Part shown: piece after piece, positions 14,701-21,376 of the stretch
How positions within the stretch are numbered: the stretch's first letter is position 1
Layout of the letters: the number at the start of each line of letters is the position of its first letter
Source: Acidiphilium sp.
Lineage (GTDB): Bacteria > Pseudomonadota > Alphaproteobacteria > Acetobacterales > Acetobacteraceae
Direction: 5' to 3'
DNA length: 44,947 nt
NCBI GenBank assembly: GCA_028688905.1
Contig: JAQTXH010000010.1
Location: 7,026-51,972, forward strand
Position numbers and translations under genes: made by a program
The notes under the pieces: generated by a model
Told to the model about the DNA's origin: nothing
What the model saw: only the letters and a program-made list of their open reading frames with translations
Database searches by the model: none

Positions 14701-15591
14701 GATGTCGGTGGTTTCAACGAAGATTTCGTAATGAACTATAGCGATGTGGCATTCTGTCTGGACCTCCAAAAGGCAGGATACCGCAATATCGTTGTCACCA
14801 AAGCCGATATCGTTCACCACGAAAGCGCCACCCGGTCAGCCGCCAACAGTGAAACGGGCATGAGCCTTCTTCAAAAAGAGGGGAAATTGCTCGGCGAACT
14901 GTATGGAGATATCGTTTCCAAACACTGGAATCGCAATCTGCATGTCGGTGTCGATCCGAGCGGCACTTATATTCATGGCCTTAATTTTGAATTGCCCGCT
15001 TGGCCGCCCGAACCTTTTCCGTGGCTCGACGACAATCGGAAATTCGTTCTGGTCGTGAACGGCGCGACCTTGGACAATGCGGAACTCTCGCGGCGCGGGA
15101 TGATCTGCATTCACGCATTCCTCAAGGATTCCGTCATGTCGGTGATTCAGCCATCTCTTTACAACGAAGAGACGTGGGATATCCGCAAGACAGAAACCAA
15201 AGCAAATGTCCTTGATTTTTGCCGCGGTATCGGGGTCGGGGAAATCATCTTCTGTGGGTTGAACGGCCAGTCTGATGTGACCGCCCTCAATTTCATGTCT
15301 TGCCTCGGTATGCCGATCACCTATTGGCCGCGCTCCGTAGAGGCTCTGTGCCCCCGTGGGACCGGAACTTACCCAAATGGCGATGGCAAACCCCACGCCT
15401 GCGATAAAGGATGGCTGACAGGCGCTTGCGAAAGTTGCATCGAACAGCACGGCACGCCCATTGGGTATGTCGATCCAGATAATTGGCGTGCGGCATGGAA
15501 AAAGTTCATGCAGACGGCGAGGTTCAACCCTTCACACCTGGCGGATCATGGCGCAGAAGTTTCGGATTGGGTCAATGTTCCAGTCTCTTGA
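11782..15591 (+). CDS. Giant multi-module glycosyltransferase (1269 aa)
   Basis: Three glycosyltransferase-like modules can be read. Residues ~10-340 look like a GT4/GT-B unit: LRIGWAGGIGHIPDLKL and NLKLLDAAALGIPAVAS are the nucleotide-sugar side motifs. Residues ~630-770 match the first part of a bacterial GT2 family: FGDEDRILGGRRCDHWFKGS, LLMQQDYI, HIPRILSHV. Residues ~790-1010 are a full GT2 domain: SIIIPTKDK, VVDTGSTD, FLNNDV, AVTGAVLMVRRDAYKDVGGF and SDVAFCLDLQKAG. A C-terminal part has clustered cysteines (~1188-1222). The TTG start has GGAG eight bases upstream. It likely glycosylates virion or host surface glycans. A gene this large between portal and protease is odd. Confidence 0.9.
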   Translation: MSEHNNRKPFIAIFPADMAGCGHARMIRPAVALEQAGMANVVMTPNLADIDQMRALAPDVLVFQRPNSPELAETIGKLRAALPDTFFVYELDDAFGLVPDESAHSTFIHSQTDAHMATIMRLCDVVTTTTETLAARIREFAGEELSVRVIPNMIFQEEFDKLTTVRKQARATKGKKLRIGWAGGIGHIPDLKLIAPAINQIGNAVDWVFMALRPDGVDPALIEYHDAVSTKDYPGKLASLGLDILIAPLVDNGFNRCKSNLKLLDAAALGIPAVASAVTPYTEGHPPLLASVGPSAAEWTDALVRIAALTPEQCQEHARHLRKWAQSYIYETHIKELAAAWLPEGPLFKRVTSNIKPTEFVLCASGIDPFAAGKWADSVGAVSVHPDIESAAQDARNRRCAMLWVRFGSMLSSIHAEKMIDAVKKDGGKTASYSAMSNLGTGVAIPKAGQFNQTSPDAAAWMTKFCLSTFKPPEMHELLQPSGSFVWVTAEALAEIGIPLVARAEEEIGVDAALMDWSVSARKAGFRHYAVPWIYVQSIVPITPNRDVMVAALNRAQMRWRDLTKAQLPDTLKAVRRTAERGYLVDFYQGPPPQAKSPEQVYDQWTLTFDTADQFPDAPNVHVFQNEISHQDLARIPCDHWVCVVPHGVELADHAPALIAAFADDDDEFIFGDEDRILGGRRCDHWFKGSYDRTLLMQQDYITNAAFIRVWRLLELKADSPITRRDIFALASSETKIRHIPRILSHVTEDYVPLMAEERMAVVLSNAGHQKPTLTARPYQAHWIDVSLAPIESPLVSIIIPTKDKIELIEPCIKSLISNTAYKNYEVIVVDTGSTDQAVIEYERRLASDGTITLLRDDRPFNWSAVNNLAAREAKGDIFLFLNNDVTFHNPSWLSEMVAYTMSGPDVGAVGARLLFPNSTIQHVGVMFDRGICGHIHKNMPAHSPGYHGLAALNHETDAVTGAVLMVRRDAYKDVGGFNEDFVMNYSDVAFCLDLQKAGYRNIVVTKADIVHHESATRSAANSETGMSLLQKEGKLLGELYGDIVSKHWNRNLHVGVDPSGTYIHGLNFELPAWPPEPFPWLDDNRKFVLVVNGATLDNAELSRRGMICIHAFLKDSVMSVIQPSLYNEETWDIRKTETKANVLDFCRGIGVGEIIFCGLNGQSDVTALNFMSCLGMPITYWPRSVEALCPRGTGTYPNGDGKPHACDKGWLTGACESCIEQHGTPIGYVDPDNWRAAWKKFMQTARFNPSHLADHGAEVSDWVNVPVS

Positions 15592-16765
15592 ACTGGCCCT
15601 CGCCAGCGTTTTTCAAACAACGCCCGAAAATCGCAACCACCACGATTATAGCAGGATCGACGAAACATGCCCGTGCGATATTTGCACGACATGGCGGCGA
15701 TCTCGTGAAGTCTATTCCGATGTTCAGCAGCCCATCGCCTATCACCCGGACGATTGCCATTGCATCGGTTGCGACGCGGCCCGGCGCGCTCGGTCAATCT
15801 TTCTCGCAGCCGACAATCGCCGCACCTTGTTTTGCGAGATCGGGTTTCACGTTCAGGACAATCCCGAAGCGCGGCGCATTTTGCAATGGGTCCGATCCGA
15901 GTTTGTGGCGGAAAACCGCAGCGACTCATGGTGGGCATCGCGCGGCGAAAACTACTCGATTGCATACTGGCTGCAACGATACCAACGCCAGCCTCTTATT
16001 CGTTCAAATCAAATCGTAACTCCCCCGAAAAACAGGAAATCCACAATGGCCGAAGACTGGAAGAGGCTCTGGTATGCCGAATACCAATCCCGCCGCGCGC
16101 AACACGAAACCGACCGGCAAGTGAAAATGGAGCAGATTGCGGCACTCCAAGCGCAACTCGATGAAGCCATGAATGCTCTCGAAGAGCACGATAAAGCGGC
16201 ATCCCTGATGGCGCTTCATTATGCAATCCCCCTTGTGTCCGGCGGAAGCGGATATCTGTATTCGGACAAGCCGGTTTCCCCGACGCCCTTGTTCCAGGTT
16301 TGTATTGCCGTTGTCCGGGACGCCGGGCCGAACGGACTCACTTCTCAGCAAATCCTCGATAAGGTGACAGTCAAAGGATATGCGAGCACGTTGGCGTCCA
16401 TTTCCACCATCATGCTTCGGATCAGCAAATCGGGCGCTGTCGGCAAAGACAAGGATACGGGCAAATGGTTCATCGTGCCCCCTGAAGATCATCAAACAGA
16501 GGACACAGAAGCGGAAATTGCCCCTGATGATTCTGATATTCCTGCTATCAAACCGCCCGCAGGTCCAACCATTACGGAAATGGTTATCGAGGCCCTGAAC
16601 AACACTCCAGAATCAAGCCTATCTCGCGATGATCTCGAACGCGCCGTTTCCGATCTTGGCGGCAATCCTGCATCAGTCGGTTTCCGTCTGGCTTTGGGCC
16701 GGATGAAGGCAAACGGGAAAATCCACGAAACCGAAATCGGCTTTGCGCTGGGCCGCGCGCCCTAA
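15548..16765 (+). CDS. Cys-rich protein with two winged-helix-like segments (about 405 aa)
   Basis: The N-terminal half holds CPCDIC and CHCIGC motifs, about 30 residues apart, fitting a zinc site. A coiled-coil-like stretch follows (WYAEYQSRRAQHETDRQVKM). The C-terminal half has two similar HTH-like units: ICIAVVRDAGPNGLTSQQIL-like text near 270-340 and MVIEALNNTPESSLSRDDLE near 345-400. I recognise no family. The start is uncertain: ATG 15548 (overlap 44) or 15575 (overlap 17); the longer frame from 15461 is glycosyltransferase sequence read out of phase. Lying between a glycosyltransferase and head genes, it may be regulatory or a DNA-binding head protein. Confidence 0.65.
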   Translation: MAQKFRIGSMFQSLELALASVFQTTPENRNHHDYSRIDETCPCDICTTWRRSREVYSDVQQPIAYHPDDCHCIGCDAARRARSIFLAADNRRTLFCEIGFHVQDNPEARRILQWVRSEFVAENRSDSWWASRGENYSIAYWLQRYQRQPLIRSNQIVTPPKNRKSTMAEDWKRLWYAEYQSRRAQHETDRQVKMEQIAALQAQLDEAMNALEEHDKAASLMALHYAIPLVSGGSGYLYSDKPVSPTPLFQVCIAVVRDAGPNGLTSQQILDKVTVKGYASTLASISTIMLRISKSGAVGKDKDTGKWFIVPPEDHQTEDTEAEIAPDDSDIPAIKPPAGPTITEMVIEALNNTPESSLSRDDLERAVSDLGGNPASVGFRLALGRMKANGKIHETEIGFALGRAP

Positions 16766-16790
16766 CGCAAACCACGTCTAAGCCAATGCA

Positions 16791-16818
16791 AACATGCGGC
16801 TTAATCGGGCCGCATGTT
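16791..16818 (+). promoter_or_regulatory. Hairpin enclosing the start codon of the next gene
   Basis: AACATGCGGC (16791-16800) and GCCGCATGTT (16809-16818) form a perfect 10-bp stem with an 8-base loop. The ATG at 16814-16816 lies inside the 3' arm and no strong ribosome site is visible. No T-run follows, so this is not a terminator. It probably limits initiation unless opened by ribosomes arriving from the upstream gene. Confidence 0.55.
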
Positions 16819-17266
16819 GCAGGCCAAGTGGAATGATGGGCAGATCACTGTTACGGTAGCCAAAGGCTATCCGTGCATCGTCACGATCGCCCTTATTAAA
16901 GCCAAAGGCGAAAAGCCTGAATACCATCAGCGCCTCATTAAAGGCGGCATTGCTTCCTATAATATAGCAAGCGACAAACCCGACGAAGCGCGCCTTTCAG
17001 TCATCAAGGCGCTGCGTCAAGGCGAACACGATAGCCCTCCTGCCGGTTATCCAGAGGATCGCAGCGAATACGCCGATCCCGACCACTACATGTTTCCGCT
17101 CAACACAAAAAAACGTGTCCGCTCGGCAATCGGTTATTTCTCGGCGCATGATTGGGACGCCGCTGAACACAAAAAGCGCGGCGCTAAACGCATCCTTCGG
17201 GCGGCAAAAAAATTCGATATCGAAGTATCCAAAGACAGCGACGTTTATCGGGCGGCGCACTCATGA
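16814..17266 (+). CDS. Conserved phage head-region protein (150 aa)
   Basis: The C-terminal half carries YMFPLNTKKRVRSAIGYFSA followed by AAEHKKRGAKRILRAAKKFD and ends in KDSDVYRAAH. This YxFPLxTxxRVRxAIxYF...KRIxxAAKxFGIEV pattern is recurrent near prohead proteases in phages, sometimes fused to the protease, and resembles DUF6582-type segments. The function is unknown; a role in head assembly fits the context. The N-terminal half is beta-rich. The ATG lies in a hairpin (16791-16818). The last codons overlap the protease start (ATGA). Confidence 0.75.
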   Translation: MLQAKWNDGQITVTVAKGYPCIVTIALIKAKGEKPEYHQRLIKGGIASYNIASDKPDEARLSVIKALRQGEHDSPPAGYPEDRSEYADPDHYMFPLNTKKRVRSAIGYFSAHDWDAAEHKKRGAKRILRAAKKFDIEVSKDSDVYRAAHS

Positions 17267-18132
17267 ACACTCATTCCGAAGCCATAATCGTATCGCTCCC
17301 GGCGATCGTCAAAGCCTATACGAAATCCGAAACCGGGCAGAGAATTATTGAAGTCGAGGCGTCCAATGAGTTCGTGGACGGCCAAGGCGACGTTATTTTG
17401 CAGGCTGCCCTTATGGGGAGCGCCAAATCATTTGTCGAAACCGGTCATATCGACATTGATCATCTATCCGAAATCGGCGATCGGCTTACGCCACCAATCT
17501 CCAATCCTTCCGCCTACATCATAGGTCGCCCGCTCGAAGTTATCGACGGCGGCGAAGGCCGCACTCTTGTCCGCTGCGAAATCATGCGTGGCTCCGATGG
17601 CCGCGAAGACCCGGTAGGCCGGAAATACGATGAGTTCTGGCAGTCCCTTCAATCGACGCCTCCTGTAGCGTGGCGTGCATCGATCTATGGCTTCCCGCTT
17701 TCCGGCATGGTCGAGACCATCAAGAATGGCAAAGACAAAAAAACCGGCGCGCTCCGCTATATCGTAAAAGGTATCGACTGGCGCTCGCTCGCCATGACGC
17801 GCAACCCCGTCAATACCGCAATCGTCGGGACCGCCCGTATTGTCAGCGCCAAATCTTATATTGCCTCGGTTGTCGCAAAAGGTTCGGGCGAGTTAGTCGA
17901 AGCATCCCCGCCAGATTGGTTTTCAGCGCCTCGTTCACTTGATGAATTATGGGGCCAATACGAGCGCCATATTGCGCGGGACTGTCCGCATTGCGGATTA
18001 GGCGACGGAATCGGGTCTGTATCGGCTTTCAAAGATCATTTCCGTTACTGCACCTTCGCCGATCCAGATCAGAGCGAAATCCTTTCTCATGCCCTGATGT
18101 ATCTGCTCGCCAAAGAGCGCGCACGGCGATGA
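17263..18132 (+). CDS. Prohead protease-like protein (289 aa)
   Basis: The segment IIEVEASNEFVDGQGDVILQ (residues ~28-47) is the typical start of phage prohead proteases (XkdF/HK97 gp4-like). It is followed by GHIDIDHLSEIGDR, a plausible catalytic histidine, and WRASIYGFPL near 140-150, a plausible nucleophilic serine. IGRPLEVIDGG and IDWRSLAMTRNPVNT also fit. These enzymes cleave scaffold and capsid N-termini during maturation. The C-terminal ~80 residues add a CPHCG pair and HFRYC, a possible zinc site not usual for the family. It overlaps the upstream gene by ATGA and precedes the scaffold-like and capsid genes. Catalytic residues are assigned by eye only. Confidence 0.75.
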   Translation: MNTHSEAIIVSLPAIVKAYTKSETGQRIIEVEASNEFVDGQGDVILQAALMGSAKSFVETGHIDIDHLSEIGDRLTPPISNPSAYIIGRPLEVIDGGEGRTLVRCEIMRGSDGREDPVGRKYDEFWQSLQSTPPVAWRASIYGFPLSGMVETIKNGKDKKTGALRYIVKGIDWRSLAMTRNPVNTAIVGTARIVSAKSYIASVVAKGSGELVEASPPDWFSAPRSLDELWGQYERHIARDCPHCGLGDGIGSVSAFKDHFRYCTFADPDQSEILSHALMYLLAKERARR

Positions 18133-18148
18133 TCACTCAATTCAATTC

Positions 18149-18174
18149 TGATCTTCGTCAATCAATCAAGATCA
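18149..18174. repeat. Small intergenic inverted repeat
   Basis: TGATCTT (18149-18155) and AAGATCA (18168-18174) form a 7-bp stem with a 12-base loop in the 79-base gap between protease and scaffold-like genes. No T-run follows. It may modulate mRNA stability; significance is low. Confidence 0.35.
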
Positions 18175-18211
18175 CGAATACCCCCATCATGAAATCACGG
18201 AGCTTGATCTG

Positions 18212-19453
18212 ATGTCGATCCCGTCCGCCCGCAGCGTTCTTGAAGCGATTGGCGTCCTACAGGCCGCGCCCAAAGACGAAATCCTTTCCGCACTTGGAGA
18301 TGCCAATATGCTTAGCAAAGCGCACGCCGAAGTTCTGTCTCCCGGCGAGGAGATCAAGGACCATTGGACGCAAGGCCAGACAAACGCTGCGCCGCGCCCG
18401 GAAGAGATTGAGTTCGGCAAGCCGCAGTCGGCTTCCGGCAACGGCGCTGCCCGCATGATCGGCGATTACTCGAACCCGGCTCCGCAGCATGGCGCGACCG
18501 CGACGGTCGAACAGCTTTCGCGCGATCTGGGCTCTGTGCTGGTGACGATGCGTTCAATGCAGGCGCAGCAGGCATCGTTGGAAACGGCCATCGCCGCTCT
18601 CGTTGCCAAAAAGGCGAAAGCCGAATCCGATAATGTCTACGAGGACGATGAGCCCGACGAAGACAAGGAAATGGCCGAGAAGGCCAGCAAGAAAGCCCGC
18701 CAGCTTCTCAAGGAAGCCCGTGGCCTGATCCGCAAAGCCGAAGACGCCGAAGAGGAAGAGGAAGACGAAGACGACGCCGAAAAGGCCAAGTCGCTTCGCC
18801 GCCGCGCCAAATCCGCTCGCGCCAAAGCCACTGACGCCCTCGCCCGCGCCATGAAGTGCGATGCCGCCGCCAAAGCGTTCGGCACCGAGTCCATCGCCAA
18901 GGCCATCCTGTCGGTCGCCGCCAAAGCCGAAATCGAACTGACCAAGGCTGAAGACGACGAGGACGACGACGAGGACGAAAAGGAAAAGGCCAAAGCCGCC
19001 GCCAAAGCAGCCAAGGCCGCCAAAGCCGAAGAGGCCGCGCGCAACCAGGACGACAAGCCCGACGAGGAAGGCAATCAGGACGACGCCGCCAAGGCGTTCG
19101 CAACCAAGATGGCCGAAATCGACAAGGCCCTTAACGGGCTTGGCGTCATGCAGACCGACATGAAGGGCATGATGGAGCACATCATGGCGCGCGGCAAAGC
19201 CGGCGGCGTCCCGCCCGTCATGGGCAAAAGCCAGGTCGCGACCCCCGGCACCGTCATTTCCGGCATCCGCTCGGAAATCCAGGGCATGGCCGCAACCCGC
19301 GCGCTTTCGAGCAATGACGTTGAAGCCGCCGAAAGCATCATCCGCATGGTCGAGAGCGGCGCGATGGACCCCGTGTTCATCAAAACCCGCATCGCCGCCG
19401 CGCCCCCGGCGATCAAGTCCATCTTCGCCCCCCTGAACCAGTTGGCCGCCTAA
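18212..19453 (+). CDS. Scaffold-like, highly charged coiled-coil protein (413 aa)
   Basis: Residues ~133-300 are an extreme low-complexity stretch of Ala, Lys, Glu and Asp with acidic runs (EEEEEDEDDAEKAK, DDDEDEKEKAKAAAKAAKAA), predicted to be long helices. An N-terminal ~100 residues and a C-terminal ~100 (MAEIDKALNGLGVMQTDMKG to the end) look more ordinary. Position directly between prohead protease and major capsid protein and this composition fit an internal scaffold that is degraded during maturation. No sequence motif proves it. GGAG lies nine bases before the ATG. Confidence 0.7.
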   Translation: MSIPSARSVLEAIGVLQAAPKDEILSALGDANMLSKAHAEVLSPGEEIKDHWTQGQTNAAPRPEEIEFGKPQSASGNGAARMIGDYSNPAPQHGATATVEQLSRDLGSVLVTMRSMQAQQASLETAIAALVAKKAKAESDNVYEDDEPDEDKEMAEKASKKARQLLKEARGLIRKAEDAEEEEEDEDDAEKAKSLRRRAKSARAKATDALARAMKCDAAAKAFGTESIAKAILSVAAKAEIELTKAEDDEDDDEDEKEKAKAAAKAAKAAKAEEAARNQDDKPDEEGNQDDAAKAFATKMAEIDKALNGLGVMQTDMKGMMEHIMARGKAGGVPPVMGKSQVATPGTVISGIRSEIQGMAATRALSSNDVEAAESIIRMVESGAMDPVFIKTRIAAAPPAIKSIFAPLNQLAA

Positions 19454-19478
19454 CGGCTCACACGGAGAGAATCACACA

Positions 19479-21218
19479 ATGAGCACCGTCCTTCGCAGTG
19501 AACGTGAAGTGAACCACCTGAATCAGCAGGCGGCACACACCATCATGAAGTCGCTTCCCTCGTCGTTCCCGGACCTCTCGCCTTATGGCGCGTCCGGGGC
19601 GAGCGCGGATAATCAGCAGCATCTTACCAAGCTGATCACCCAACCGGATTATGCCGAGAAATGGCATAAAGGCTTCGAGCCCGCGATGGCAAAGGCGAAT
19701 GCCGCCGCTGCCGTTGTCCGTAAAGGATCGCGCCTTTCGCCTTCTGATCGCGGTATCGAACTGGCGAAAGCCAACCTCGATGTCGGCACCCTTACCAACT
19801 TCGCGCAGATCACCGGCGGTCAGTCGCTCGGCTATGTCTCGCTCGATACCCAGATGGCGCGCGGCACCATCCGCCCGAACAGTTTCACGCTGTATCAGGC
19901 GCTTCCCAAATCGGCGGCCTTCCAGGTTGTCGATTACTGGGCATACGCTTCGGATACCGGCGCGGCACTTCCCGGCGCGGCGTTCTCCGGTTTCTCGAAC
20001 GTCAATACCGGCACCCTGCCGACCAACTATGGCCGGTATGAACTCGAAAACATCGAGTTGAAATTGCTGGTCGATGGCCGCGCCATCACCACCGCCCTCG
20101 CCGCGCAGAACAGTTTCGTCGATGTGCAGGCGCAGGAAAACATCAACGCCGCTCTCGGTATCATGGAGTCGGTGGATTGGGCGAACTACTGGGGCAACAG
20201 CACCCTGTTCCCGAATCAGTATAACGGGATGAGCACCTTTATCCCGTCCGCCAACACCTTCGATTACCAGACCTTCGCTTCGTCCACATCGTCAATGGGG
20301 TGGACCTCGGCGCAGACCCTGTTCAACCTGATCTACGTCGCCGCCGGCCAGGTCGCTTCCTACAACAACTACGGTCGCATCACACACGCCTTCATGGCCC
20401 CCGATGTGGCTGCCGACCTCCAAGGCGTTGTCACCACCCTGCTGAACAACTTTGTCAATGGAATGCCGGGCGGGCAGCGGATCGAAGCCATCAACATCAA
20501 CGGCGACGTGCAGGGGATGCGGACCCGCTTCGGCGAAATCCAGTTCCCGATCGACCTGATGATCAATGCCCGCGATATTCCGGCGCAGGCCATCATCAAC
20601 GGCGACGGCAGCAACCGTGCCACCCTGACCAGCCCGACCCCGCCCGCCACAGTCACCGTAGCAGTGTCTGGCGGCACCAACTCGGCTTCGGCCTGGGGCA
20701 CCGCCTACGTCGCTTCCAGTGGCATCTACACCTATGCCGTTGCCTCGTGCGACCAGTTCATGAATGAATCCATTCTGAAATTCGCATCGCCAGTCAGCGG
20801 CATCGCGGTAAACGAAGCTTATGTCGTTACCATCGCGCCGCCGTCCGATCTGACCGCCGCAGTCTATCGCGTGTTCCGCTCCGGCCTTGGCTATACCGGC
20901 ACCGCCCCGGCGCTCGTCCGCTACATCGGTGCAGTCGCCGCCAACGGGTCGAGCAATGTGACTTTCGACGATCTGAACACCCACATCCCCGGAAGCGAAA
21001 GCCTCTTCCTGTTCGATCTGGCGGAAGAAGATAACGCCCTCGATTGGCGGTATCTGTTGCCTCTCACACGTGTTGAGTTGTTCGCGCAAAACCTCTTTAT
21101 GCCATGGGCCATTGCTGCAATCGGCGCGATCCGTCCGAAAGTTAGCAAGTTCCACGCGCTCATCAAGAATTATGTGCCGGACAATCCTACGTTTAATCCG
21201 CTTTCTGCGAACGTCTGA
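19479..21218 (+). CDS. Major capsid protein with an inserted Ig-like domain (579 aa)
   Basis: The gene follows scaffold and protease and has a strong ribosome site (GGAGAG). The protein has the sequence style of HK97-fold capsid proteins: an N-terminal arm, LTNFAQITGGQSLGYVSLDT (~105-124), a long QNSFVDVQAQENINAALGIM helix region (~210-229) and a C-terminal segment LFDLAEEDNALDWRYLLPLT resuming the core. Between ~383 and ~503 lies a Gly/Ser/Thr/Val-rich beta stretch (TVTVAVSGGTNSASAWGTAY; YVVTIAPPSDLTAAVYRVF) that reads as an Ig- or fibronectin-III-like insertion, probably surface-displayed. It ends the head operon at a strong terminator. Confidence 0.85.
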   Translation: MSTVLRSEREVNHLNQQAAHTIMKSLPSSFPDLSPYGASGASADNQQHLTKLITQPDYAEKWHKGFEPAMAKANAAAAVVRKGSRLSPSDRGIELAKANLDVGTLTNFAQITGGQSLGYVSLDTQMARGTIRPNSFTLYQALPKSAAFQVVDYWAYASDTGAALPGAAFSGFSNVNTGTLPTNYGRYELENIELKLLVDGRAITTALAAQNSFVDVQAQENINAALGIMESVDWANYWGNSTLFPNQYNGMSTFIPSANTFDYQTFASSTSSMGWTSAQTLFNLIYVAAGQVASYNNYGRITHAFMAPDVAADLQGVVTTLLNNFVNGMPGGQRIEAININGDVQGMRTRFGEIQFPIDLMINARDIPAQAIINGDGSNRATLTSPTPPATVTVAVSGGTNSASAWGTAYVASSGIYTYAVASCDQFMNESILKFASPVSGIAVNEAYVVTIAPPSDLTAAVYRVFRSGLGYTGTAPALVRYIGAVAANGSSNVTFDDLNTHIPGSESLFLFDLAEEDNALDWRYLLPLTRVELFAQNLFMPWAIAAIGAIRPKVSKFHALIKNYVPDNPTFNPLSANV

Positions 21219-21238
21219 TCGACGGCTTCTAACGAAGA

Positions 21239-21269
21239 AAGGCCCCGCTAATTATGCGGGGCCTTTTTT
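21239..21269 (+). terminator. Rho-independent terminator after the capsid gene
   Basis: GGCCCCGC (21241-21248) and GCGGGGCC (21256-21263) form a perfect 8-bp GC stem with the loop TAATTAT, followed by six T. Upstream A residues extend the stem with the T-run. It lies 20 bases after the capsid stop codon. Confidence 0.95.
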
Positions 21270-21321
21270 GTTGATAGGTTATAGGCGAATATTCTAACCC
21301 ATTTATTTCTACGCGAAAAGA

Positions 21322-21372
21322 TTGACGTAAACGGGCAAATAGTCTAATGTCTCCTGACCTCAAAATGGAGAC
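21322..21372 (+). promoter_or_regulatory. Candidate promoter overlapping an SD-masking hairpin (plus-strand homing endonuclease)
   Basis: TTGACG (21322-21327), a 17-base spacer and TAATGT (21345-21350) form a plausible promoter. GTCTCC (21349-21354) pairs with GGAGAC (21367-21372), which contains the Shine-Dalgarno for the ATG at 21377. A transcript from this promoter would start near 21357 and lack the 5' arm, leaving the site free. A read-through transcript would contain the hairpin. Confidence 0.45.
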
Positions 21373-21376
21373 TGAA

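Noticed and set aside
15461-15547. N-terminal extension of the Cys-rich protein
   Set aside because: This part is the glycosyltransferase sequence read in another frame and has no suitable start.
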